Origin: UBA8516 sp964434855 | GTDB taxonomy: Archaea > Thermoproteota > Nitrososphaeria > Nitrososphaerales > Nitrosopumilaceae | NCBI GenBank assembly: GCA_964434855.1 | Contig: CAYSWR010000057.1 | Location: 1-5,384, forward strand | Direction: 5' to 3' | Length of the DNA stretch: 5,384 nucleotides | Part shown: piece after piece, positions 1 to 5,373 of the stretch | How positions within the stretch are numbered: the first letter of the stretch is position 1 | How the letters are laid out: each line of letters opens with the position of its first letter | Notes under the pieces: model-generated | The model's database searches: none | The model's input: only the letters and a program-made list of their open reading frames with translations | What the model was told of the DNA's origin: nothing | Made by a program: the position numbers and the translations under genes

Positions 1-660
1 TTTTTAAAGGGACCAACAAAAGAACAGATCCAGATTGTAATTGATTGGGCAAAAAAAGAGTTTGGAGTCGATTTGGATCTTGATAAAGAATATCGATACG
101 TTGTACTTAGTACAAGAAAGAAAAACTATCTGGGAGTTAAAAATGATGGCAAAGTAGATGTCAAGGGACTGACAGGAAAAAAATCGCACACGCCGCCATT
201 TATCAGAAAGCTCTTTTATGAAATACTTGAAATCTTGTCCAAAGTGCAAACTGTAAAGGATTTCATGGAATCAAAAGAGAAGATTGGCAATATGATCTCA
301 CTGTATGCAAAAAAACTAAAAGCAAAAGAGATTCCACTTTCTGAACTTACATTTAATGTGATGATAAGTAAAGCCCCTTCAGAATATGTGAAAACTATTC
401 CACAACACATACGGGCAGCCAAACTTTTAGAATCTATAAGAGAAATAAAAAAAGGCGATATCATATCTTATGTTAAGATAATAAACAAACCTGGCGTCAA
501 ACCAGTAGAAATGGCAAGACCAGATGAAATTGATTCTGCAAAATACATGGAGTTTATGGAAAGCACATTTGACCAGATCTTATCCTCGATGGATCTTGAC
601 TTTAGTGCTCTAATTGGGGCACCAAAACAGACAGGATTGGACCAGTTCTTTTGGAACTAG
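1..660 (+). CDS. polB: Family B DNA polymerase, C-terminal part (5' end outside window)
   Basis: Replicative or repair DNA-dependent DNA polymerase of the archaeal family B; only the last 219 residues (end of palm plus thumb) are present. The frame is open from base 1, so the true start lies upstream; the TTG at 73 is internal. Visible landmarks are a KKNYLG segment (118-135), matching the KxY-type motif at the end of the palm that contacts primer-template DNA, followed by VKGLTGKKSHTPPF (about 148-201), typical of the archaeal PolB thumb boundary, then a helical lysine-rich thumb. The catalytic aspartates and the exonuclease domain would be upstream and cannot be checked. The extreme C-terminus reads QTGLDQFF (628-651), a textbook PIP box (Q-x-x-hydrophobic-x-x-F-F) for binding the PCNA clamp, followed by W-N and TAG. 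A distant possibility is a different PolB paralogue (B2/B3); the strong PIP box and intact KxY motif favour an active, clamp-bound enzyme. Confidence 0.93.
   Translation, partial: FLKGPTKEQIQIVIDWAKKEFGVDLDLDKEYRYVVLSTRKKNYLGVKNDGKVDVKGLTGKKSHTPPFIRKLFYEILEILSKVQTVKDFMESKEKIGNMISLYAKKLKAKEIPLSELTFNVMISKAPSEYVKTIPQHIRAAKLLESIREIKKGDIISYVKIINKPGVKPVEMARPDEIDSAKYMEFMESTFDQILSSMDLDFSALIGAPKQTGLDQFFWN
628..651 (+). other. PCNA-interacting (PIP) motif at polymerase C-terminus
   Basis: The eight codons encode QTGLDQFF, which fits the PIP consensus at every position (Gln, Leu, then two aromatics) and lies just two residues from the stop codon, where archaeal PolB enzymes usually carry their clamp-binding peptide. 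Confidence 0.8.
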
Positions 661-666
661 GTAAAA

Positions 667-690
667 AATTATGCACTTTTAGGTGCAATT
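667..690 (+). terminator. Weak hairpin after the polymerase gene
   Basis: TGCAC (672-676) and GTGCA (683-687) are perfect inverted repeats around a six-base loop, and flanking AATT on both sides (667-670, 687-690) extends the pairing with a two-base bulge. It begins seven bases after the polymerase stop. There is no good oligo-T run behind it, so it may be an mRNA 3'-end structure or chance. Confidence 0.25.
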
Positions 691-711
691 AGGTCAGGCT
701 AATATTCACAT

Positions 712-720
712 AATTTATAA
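712..720 (+). promoter_or_regulatory. TATA box for the zinc-ribbon gene
   Basis: AATTTATAA is a good archaeal TATA-like box centred about 29 nt upstream of the ATG at 745. That spacing puts the transcription start at or next to the start codon, predicting a leaderless mRNA. No Shine-Dalgarno sequence precedes the ATG. A second T/A-rich stretch (733-742) is too close to the ATG to act as its TATA box. Confidence 0.5.
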
Positions 721-744
721 CTGGATCTTGTAATTTTTATAAAC

Positions 745-912
745 ATGCGAATAGATTCATGTAGGACATGCGGTGTAGGTATGAAAGAATTTCAAACATG
801 CCCTGTGTGCAGAGTAGTGTCAAGATTTGTCTGCCCAAAATGTGGCAAGACTAGCGATGAGCAGATTCATCCACAATGCAGCATACTAAACAGATCCGCA
901 GTTACAAACTAG
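745..912 (+). CDS. Small multi-CxxC zinc-ribbon protein (55 aa)
   Basis: Short protein with three CxxC pairs: C6-x2-C9, C19-x2-C22 and C30-x2-C33, plus H42 and C45 near the end. This spacing suggests two zinc-binding knuckles or ribbons (for example CxxC/CxxC, and CxxC with H42/C45). I see no signal peptide, membrane segment or enzyme motif, so it is probably a cytoplasmic nucleic-acid- or protein-binding factor. The exact function is unknown. The ATG at 745 is chosen because a TATA box lies about 29 nt upstream and because it precedes the first cysteine pair; the next ATG (781) would lose that pair. Of the 55 residues, seven are cysteine, far more than chance in an AT-rich frame, which supports it being a real gene. 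It sits between polB and agmatinase on the same strand, but each appears to have its own promoter. Confidence 0.8.
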   Translation: MRIDSCRTCGVGMKEFQTCPVCRVVSRFVCPKCGKTSDEQIHPQCSILNRSAVTN

Positions 913-914
913 AA

Positions 915-928
915 TTTTCTTAATTTTT
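915..928 (+). terminator. Oligo-T tract after the zinc-ribbon gene
   Basis: TTTTCTTAATTTTT follows the TAG (910-912) by two bases. Archaeal termination often uses runs of T without a stem-loop, so this may end the zinc-ribbon transcript. It also abuts the agmatinase promoter and could partly serve as its upstream element. Confidence 0.4.
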
Positions 929-930
929 GG

Positions 931-955
931 ATAAATATCTATATGTGGTCAGGAG
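931..955 (+). promoter_or_regulatory. Agmatinase promoter and possible Shine-Dalgarno
   Basis: ATAAATATCTATAT (931-944) is TATA-like. If the centre is near 942 the mRNA starts at the ATG (971); if near 935 there is a leader of roughly 10 nt. AGGAG at 951-955 resembles a Shine-Dalgarno core but is 15 nt from the ATG, longer than usual, so it may not be used. Confidence 0.45.
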
Positions 956-970
956 TTCCTCTAAAGAAAA

Positions 971-1839
971 ATGAGTTTTCTTGATTTATACATGACCAAA
1001 AATCCACTGATTGTCAATCCAAACGAAAATGCGGATGCTTCCGCTATTGTTTATGGAATACCTTTTGATTCCACACATTCTTTTAGACCAGGTACCAGAT
1101 TTGGCCCAGATGCTATACGACTGGCATTTAACAACATTGAGATATTTTCAAACAGATTTAACGTAGATTTGGAAGATGTCAATATAGAAGATCTTGGAAA
1201 TACACGTCATACTGTCGTAGCATCTGAAATGATAGACATGGTTGGTAAGATAACAAGTGAGCTTATCACAAGAGACAAACAGCTATTCGTACTTGGTGGA
1301 GAGCACTCTTTAACATATGGAACTTATATGAGCTTTCCAAAAGAGACTGGATACATTGTCTTTGATGCACATTATGATCTAAGAGATGAATATGCTGATA
1401 TCAAGCAAAGTCATGCAGCATATCTGAGAAGAATTGTAGAAAAACGCGGAGCTGAAAATATTATCCATGTTGGTGCGCGTTCATATGCAAAAGAAGAACT
1501 AGAGTTTAAACTAGAACATAATATCAAGACAATTACTGACAAAGACATACGTGATGGAAATGGCCCAAAACTAGTAAAAGACGTAATCTCAACGTTTGAT
1601 AAAATGTATCTTAGTATAGATTTGGATGTACTAGACCCAGCATTTGCTCCTGGTATAGGAAACCCCGAAGCCTTGGGATAACGTCAAGGGAATTATTTGA
1701 CATGATATATGCAATGGAAGAAAAACCCATTCCCTGTATGGATATAGTAGAACTGTGTCCTCCGTACGATAATGGCGCTACCGCTTCAGTAGCTGCAAAG
1801 CTAATGGCTGAGGTAATTGCGATGACTATAACACGCTAA
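971..1839 (+). CDS. speB: Agmatinase (arginase/ureohydrolase family), interrupted by a one-base frameshift
   Basis: Mn-dependent ureohydrolase that splits agmatine into putrescine and urea in archaeal polyamine synthesis. The first frame gives 236 residues and ends at TAA 1679-1681; the next frame, from ATA 1678, continues without a break as ITSRELFDMIY through VELCPPYDNGATASVAAKLMAEV to TAA 1837-1839. Joined, this is about 289 residues, the normal family length. Metal ligands are all present before the break: H112 (GGEHS), D132-H134-D136 (DAHYD) and D217-D219 (SIDLDVLDPAFAPG). The N-terminal GIPFDSTHSFRPGTRFGPDAIR is the usual agmatinase entry motif, and H148 may match the substrate-guiding histidine. 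The shift lies at the GGG run (1675-1677); one missing base restores the frame. No slippery heptamer is visible, so sequencing error or true mutation is likelier than programmed shifting. A guanidinohydrolase with another substrate is possible. Confidence 0.88.
1675..1681 (+). other. Frameshift site in agmatinase
   Basis: In frame the codons read TTG GGA TAA. Inserting one base (for example GGG to GGGG) would give Leu-Gly-Ile-Thr-Ser-Arg-Glu-Leu, which matches how the family continues after NPEALG. Conserved coding continues immediately on the other side, so a single-base deletion here is well supported. Confidence 0.8.
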
Positions 1840-1846
1840 GAAATTG

Positions 1847-1854
1847 CTTTAAAC
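1847..1854 (+). promoter_or_regulatory. Candidate TATA box for the TPR gene
   Basis: GCTTTAAA, with TTTAAA at 1848-1853, lies just after the agmatinase stop and about 24-25 nt upstream of the ATA at 1875. This is the distance expected for a leaderless start at that codon. Confidence 0.4.
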
Positions 1855-1874
1855 AAGAATAACAAATAACACAC

Positions 1875-2105
1875 ATATCTTCTGAAATAAAGAATTTCAT
1901 AGAGAAAGGAAAGGCTCTACTCGAAGATGGAAAATATGAGGAAGCGTTAAAATTTTTTGAAAAAGCTTTAGAGGTTGATCCAAATGATCACAAAACTTGG
2001 AATCAGAAAGGTATAGCATTACGTAGCATGGGAAGATACAACGAAGCAATAGAGTGTTTTAATAAATCACTTGAACTTGTACCAAAAGACTTGGATGCGT
2101 CGTAA
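1875..2105 (+). CDS. Small TPR-repeat protein (76 aa), apparent ATA start
   Basis: Two tetratricopeptide repeats, helical pairs used for protein-protein contact. Repeat 1 covers residues 5-38 (GKALLEDGKYEEALKFFEKALEVDPND) and repeat 2 residues 39-72 (WNQKGIALRSMGRYNEAIECFNKSLELVPKD); each has the typical G-Y-A-F-A-P positions. No catalytic domain, signal or membrane segment is seen, so it is likely a small cytoplasmic adaptor; partner unknown. The frame is open from 1863 (TAA at 1860-1862) to TAA 2103-2105, but holds no ATG, GTG or TTG before the repeats. ATA at 1875 gives (M)SSEIKNFIEKGKALL and falls about 25 nt after a TATA-like TTTAAA, so it is the best start; a mutated or misread ATG there is equally possible. 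The protein may be a truncated version of longer multi-TPR proteins. It converges on thrS with a 3-nt gap. Confidence 0.7.
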   Translation: MSSEIKNFIEKGKALLEDGKYEEALKFFEKALEVDPNDHKTWNQKGIALRSMGRYNEAIECFNKSLELVPKDLDAS

Positions 2106-2108
2106 ATT

Positions 2109-3959
2109 CTAAACCATTATCTGCGGTCGTTTTGAAAGATTTCTATCCATATTTAATTTCATCAAGGGTTTGCCTTTGGTCTGTTCTTTTATTTCCTCGA
2201 TTAAATTATTAATTGATAATTCCTTTACACTTCCTGATTTTCTGTCCCGTATGCTAAATTTTTCTGCGCTGACTTCTTTTTCTCCAATTACTAGTATGTA
2301 TGGAATCCAGTCAGTTTCTGCATCACGAATGCTCTTTCCTACGCTTTCATTTCTGTCATCTACATCTACTCTAATGTCAAAACCAGTTATTTTTTCTGCG
2401 AGTTCTTTACAATATTGAAGATATTCAGGCTTTACTGGTATGACACGAACTTGGCTTGGTGCAAGCCATAGTGGAAATTGTGGTTTTCTGCCTTCTCTTA
2501 TGTCCTTTGCGGCCTTTTCAAGCAGGACATAGATTACTCTTTCAATTGCGCCACTAGGTGAGTTGTGTAATATTATGGGGTTTTGCGGTTTGTTGTTCTC
2601 ATCGATATATTCTATGTTGTATCTCTTGCCATTTTCTACATCGATTTGATCTGTGGATAACGCTGATGCCTTTCCAAGATTATCTACAAAATTGAACTCC
2701 CACTTTAGAACAAAATAAAAGAATCTCTCTTTCCACATTTCTACAAGTACGGGCCTTCCATTTTTTTTGACTGTTTCCTCAATCAAAGATTTATTTTCGT
2801 TGTAAAATTCTTCTGTGAATCTTATTGCCATCTCATAATCTGATTCGTCAATTCCAAGTCCTATGATTACTTCTCTTGAAAGATCAAATCTCTTACGAAA
2901 CTCTTCTTTTGCCTGTTCCATGTCTTTACACATTGCATGGCAGTCTGGCATGGTAAAAGCACGCAGTCTTCTTAGACCTACAAGCTCGCCAGACTGTTCC
3001 TTTCTGAAACTGTATCTTGTTAGCTCATAGAGCTTTAGTGGCAAGTTCTTGTAAGACAATTGAAAATCTTTTGCCATCAAAAATTGCCCAAAACAAGCTG
3101 CAAATCTCAAAAAGAGATGTTTTCCTTCAGAATCGATATTGTATTGTCTTGCTGGGAATCTATGAAAATAACTTTCCATGCTTGGATGATGTGAGTCGTA
3201 CATTATTGGAGTCTCTACTTCTAGTCCTCCATAATCCATGATTTTATCTGAAACATATCTCTCAATTAGTGATTTTATAAGACGCCCGTTTGGGTAAAAT
3301 CTCATATTGCCAGAATCAGACGCAGGTTCATAGTCTGCAATTGCCATCTTTTTCATCAATTTCACATGCGGGGGAGGCTCGTCAACAGATCTTTTCTTTG
3401 CAGCCTCGTATTTTGCCAAGACTTCGAGGTTTTGGTGTTTTGCAAAATTAAACTCGCTCACTTTGTGCATCTTTCCATCCGTAGACATGATGTACCAAAA
3501 CGATTCAATCTTTGATTCTGCTTTTACTGCATCCGAGGTGGTTTCATCTTTTTCTCCAGATGTTATGGTTTTAGAGTTCTCAGCTAATGGATGTCCTTTA
3601 ACTTGGATTTTGTATGACTTTGTCCATCCAAATGGAGCTCTTGATACTTCAAGCTCTTTTGCAAGAGATTCCATTTCTTTTAAAACAGAAAGTGCAGTAC
3701 TAGGGGATGCAAGTTTTGAGCTAAGGTGTGCATAAGGATACAAGAGCAGCCTGTTGCAGCCTACTTTTTTCATGGACTCAGAAATTTCTGACATGGCTTT
3801 TTTTGCAACGCTAGAATTATCTCCTTCTTCAACTGCTATAAACGCAACAACAACTTCTTCAAGTTTTTTTGTGATAGGTTCGATTTCTTCAGCAGATTTT
3901 ATCTCTTTTTTTACTGGAGTAAACTCTATGTTGTCACAGTGAAGCTGAAGAATTCTCAT
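2109..3959 (-). CDS. thrS: Threonyl-tRNA synthetase, archaeal type with N-terminal editing domain
   Basis: Class II aminoacyl-tRNA synthetase that charges tRNA-Thr with threonine in the cytoplasm. Length 616, normal for archaeal ThrRS. Residues 1 to about 145 form the archaea-specific editing domain related to D-aminoacyl-tRNA deacylase, which removes mischarged serine; it begins MRILQLHCDNIEF and carries the hallmark SYKIQVKGHPLAE, with K121 at the known editing lysine position. A low-complexity linker (about 130-150) follows. The catalytic core (about 195-490) has motif 2 at FRKEQSGELVGLRRLRAF (R319, E321), motif 3 at GAIERVIYVLLE (R474), and the three expected zinc ligands that recognise threonine: C289 (AACFG), H341 (DCH) and H465 (LHNSPSG). 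The anticodon-binding domain (about 495-590) includes WLAPSQVRVIPV and NESVGKSIRDAE. The ATG at 3957-3959 starts exactly at the conserved N-terminus. Transcribed divergently from the DHS gene. No defect seen. Confidence 0.97.
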   Translation of the reverse strand: MRILQLHCDNIEFTPVKKEIKSAEEIEPITKKLEEVVVAFIAVEEGDNSSVAKKAMSEISESMKKVGCNRLLLYPYAHLSSKLASPSTALSVLKEMESLAKELEVSRAPFGWTKSYKIQVKGHPLAENSKTITSGEKDETTSDAVKAESKIESFWYIMSTDGKMHKVSEFNFAKHQNLEVLAKYEAAKKRSVDEPPPHVKLMKKMAIADYEPASDSGNMRFYPNGRLIKSLIERYVSDKIMDYGGLEVETPIMYDSHHPSMESYFHRFPARQYNIDSEGKHLFLRFAACFGQFLMAKDFQLSYKNLPLKLYELTRYSFRKEQSGELVGLRRLRAFTMPDCHAMCKDMEQAKEEFRKRFDLSREVIIGLGIDESDYEMAIRFTEEFYNENKSLIEETVKKNGRPVLVEMWKERFFYFVLKWEFNFVDNLGKASALSTDQIDVENGKRYNIEYIDENNKPQNPIILHNSPSGAIERVIYVLLEKAAKDIREGRKPQFPLWLAPSQVRVIPVKPEYLQYCKELAEKITGFDIRVDVDDRNESVGKSIRDAETDWIPYILVIGEKEVSAEKFSIRDRKSGSVKELSINNLIEEIKEQTKGKPLMKLNMDRNLSKRPQIMV

Positions 3960-3984
3960 ATTTTGTTTGTGTTCCAGTTGTCGA

Positions 3985-3990
3985 ATTAAA
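3985..3990 (-). promoter_or_regulatory. Candidate TATA element for thrS
   Basis: On the minus strand this reads TTTAAT within ATTTAATTC, about 26-31 nt upstream of the thrS ATG, consistent with a leaderless transcript. A second A/T stretch further up (4000-4010, AATAAAAATT on the minus strand) could instead give a leader of about 15 nt. Confidence 0.4.
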
Positions 3991-4000
3991 TGTTATGGAT

Positions 4001-4019
4001 AATTTTTATTCCAAAAATT
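4001..4019. repeat. 19-bp inverted repeat between thrS and the DHS gene
   Basis: AATTTTT (4001-4007) and AAAAATT (4013-4019) are perfect inverted arms around the five-base spacer ATTCC. It lies at the centre of the 115-bp divergent intergenic region, about 42 bp from the thrS start and 56 bp from the DHS start, just upstream of both putative TATA boxes. A dimeric regulator could bind it and act on both genes, but the arms are only A and T, so chance is a real alternative. Confidence 0.35.
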
Positions 4020-4042
4020 CTGGGTGACACAAAATTAGCAAG

Positions 4043-4052
4043 TATTATTTAC
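4043..4052 (+). promoter_or_regulatory. Candidate TATA box for the DHS gene
   Basis: TATTATTTAC is centred about 27 nt upstream of the ATG at 4075, predicting a leaderless transcript. No Shine-Dalgarno sequence is seen between it and the ATG. Confidence 0.5.
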
Positions 4053-4074
4053 TCCGTATCTAAATTACCCGTAC

Positions 4075-5136
4075 ATGGATCACCATCATTTTAGAGGAAA
4101 ACCAATTCCGCACATAAAGATGACGCCAGACATGGGAATCAATGATCTTGTAGAAATTTTTGCAAGCACTGGTTTTAACGCAAGACAGCTTGGTGAGGCT
4201 GCCAAACTATACTGTAAGATGATTGAAGATGACGCGACAATCTGTCTTACCATTTCTGGCGCGCTGACTCCTGTGGGATTTGGCGGTCTGTTTAAAACTC
4301 TAATTGAGCGAGGTTTTGTAGACTGGATTATCTCAACAGGTGCTAACGTATATCACGAAGACCATTTTGCATGGGATCTGCCAGTAAAACAAGGTCATTT
4401 TGATGTTGATGATATGGTACTTTATAAAAAAGATATTGTCAGAATTAGGGACGTATTCATCAAAGGATCCCTCACATTGATTGCACAAGACAGAATAATT
4501 GAGCAAATGGCAAGAGAAAATTTTGATACGCCATTTACTACTGCCGAATTTTCAAACATAATGGGAAGATACTCCAAGGAAAAATCAAAACATCCTGAAA
4601 AAAGCTTTGTTGTTTCTGCATATGATTATGATGTGCCAATTTACATATCGACACTAAAGGATTCATCATTGGCACTTGATCTGGTGCGTCTCAGACTGAA
4701 AAATAAAATATTTAACATGGATTTTGTTCGTGAAATAATAGAACAAGCTGCAATTGTTTATCATGCAAAAAAAACCGGAATAGTAGAACTTGGTGGAGGT
4801 GTTCCTAAAAACACCGCACAACAAACTGGTCCAACTTTGGATCAGATACTTGATTTTGGTCATGGCGGCCAAAATTATATCATACAAATAACTGATGCCA
4901 GACCTGATACTGGTGGATTATCTGGAGCAACTTTGCAAGAAGGCAAGAGCTGGGGTAAAATAAAAGACTCACATGAAGATGTTGTTACCGTATATGCTGA
5001 TGCTACAATTGCATTTCCAATCATGTGTCTTTATGTACTAAGCAATGAAAAACCGCGCAAACCAAAACGACTATACAAAAAACTAGGTCAATACTACAAA
5101 AATCTAGAAAATATTTATTTTAAGAAAAAACACTAA
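4075..5136 (+). CDS. dys: Deoxyhypusine synthase family protein
   Basis: DHS moves an aminobutyl group from spermidine, with NAD, onto a lysine of translation factor aIF5A, the first step to hypusine. The 353 residues are near family length. Evidence: the NAD-fold segment SGALTPVGFGGLFKTLIERGFVDWIISTGANVYHED (about 60-96), LKDSSLALDL (194-203), LGGGVPKNTAQQTGPTL (239-255), ARPDTGGLSGA (275-285), the catalytic-lysine motif KSWGKI with K295, and VYADATIAFPIM (306-317). It differs from human DHS: the His-His after GGGVVK is Asn-Thr here (246-247), and the EFDGSDSGA spermidine-binding stretch is ARPDTGGLSGA. These features resemble the archaeal/bacterial 'DHS-like' branch, so aIF5A modification is likely but another aminobutyl acceptor or donor (for example homospermidine synthesis, or an agmatine-based route) is possible. 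ATG 4075 is supported by a TATA box. An N-terminal HHH (3-5) is notable. Confidence 0.92.
   Translation: MDHHHFRGKPIPHIKMTPDMGINDLVEIFASTGFNARQLGEAAKLYCKMIEDDATICLTISGALTPVGFGGLFKTLIERGFVDWIISTGANVYHEDHFAWDLPVKQGHFDVDDMVLYKKDIVRIRDVFIKGSLTLIAQDRIIEQMARENFDTPFTTAEFSNIMGRYSKEKSKHPEKSFVVSAYDYDVPIYISTLKDSSLALDLVRLRLKNKIFNMDFVREIIEQAAIVYHAKKTGIVELGGGVPKNTAQQTGPTLDQILDFGHGGQNYIIQITDARPDTGGLSGATLQEGKSWGKIKDSHEDVVTVYADATIAFPIMCLYVLSNEKPRKPKRLYKKLGQYYKNLENIYFKKKH
5125..5130 (-). terminator. Oligo-T terminator for the minus-strand zinc-finger gene
   Basis: Read on the minus strand, six consecutive T follow the TAG stop (5133-5135) by only two bases, within GTTTTTTCTTAAAATAAATATTTT. This fits archaeal T-tract termination and lies inside the last codons of the DHS gene. 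Confidence 0.45.
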
Positions 5137-5345
5137 AACCTGTCAAACCTGGCTCTCTCTACATCTCTGTCTTGTTTTGTTGCTTTTTTCCATTCCTTGT
5201 AGTGTTCTTTACATAAGGCTGTCTTTTTTGAACTGCTTGAAATGCTAAGGCCAGCATCTTTCACTTTTGAGGTAGTCAATGAACGAACCCCATCTTTGTC
5301 ACATCCAGTAACATTGCATTTTGCACCTTTTGCTATGATGCCCAT
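5133..5345 (-). CDS. Small Cys/His zinc-finger protein (70 aa)
   Basis: Short basic protein with a CxxxxC pair (C10, C15; KCNVTGCDKDGVRSL) and a CxxH pair (C45, H48; LCKEHYKEWKK), a treble-clef-like set of four zinc ligands. The C-terminal tail (about 50-70) is highly charged and helical (EWKKATKQDRDVERARFDRF), suited to nucleic-acid or protein binding. I recognise the general pattern of small conserved hypothetical proteins of ammonia-oxidising archaea, but no assigned function. The ATG at 5345 is preferred: a TATA box (5364-5373) ends about 19 nt upstream, making it leaderless, and the cysteine motif starts soon after. An upstream in-frame TTG (5381) would lie above that TATA box and is rejected. 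The gene converges on the DHS gene, the two coding ends overlapping by 4 nt. Confidence 0.82.
   Translation of the reverse strand: MGIIAKGAKCNVTGCDKDGVRSLTTSKVKDAGLSISSSSKKTALCKEHYKEWKKATKQDRDVERARFDRF
5184..5189 (+). terminator. Oligo-T tract downstream of the DHS gene
   Basis: Six T residues (within TTGTTTTGTTGCTTTTTTCC, about 5172-5191) lie roughly 48 nt past the DHS stop, inside the opposing zinc-finger gene, and could end the DHS transcript. Confidence 0.35.
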
Positions 5346-5363
5346 GTTAGAAATTAAACTCAA

Positions 5364-5373
5364 TATTATATAT
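5364..5373 (-). promoter_or_regulatory. TATA box of the zinc-finger gene
   Basis: The minus strand reads ATATATAATA, the strongest TATA match in the window, centred about 24 nt from the ATG at 5345. It decides the start codon and predicts a leaderless mRNA. Confidence 0.6.

Noticed and set aside
73..75. TTG as the start of the polymerase
   Set aside because: The frame is open to base 1 and the preceding residues continue the PolB fold, so the gene is cut by the window edge.
4..464. Minus-strand open frames under polB (4-249, 216-464)
   Set aside because: Antisense to conserved polymerase sequence; the Phe/Ile/Ser-rich translations are what A/T-rich reverse complements give.
661..744. tRNA or other structured RNA between polB and the zinc-ribbon gene
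   Set aside because: Only one weak 5-bp stem is visible and the region is too short and A/T-rich for a tRNA.
1673..1681. Programmed -1 frameshift in agmatinase
   Set aside because: No slippery heptamer and no clear downstream pseudoknot; a single missing base in or near GGG explains the break more simply.
2170..3942. Several plus-strand open frames opposite thrS (2170-2418, 3017-3241, 3463-3735, 3754-3942)
   Set aside because: They lie wholly inside the well-supported ThrRS gene, have low-complexity Ser/Phe/Leu-rich translations without motifs, and no promoter pattern.
4666..4887. Minus-strand open frame inside the DHS gene
   Set aside because: Antisense to the most conserved part of DHS; no recognisable domain.
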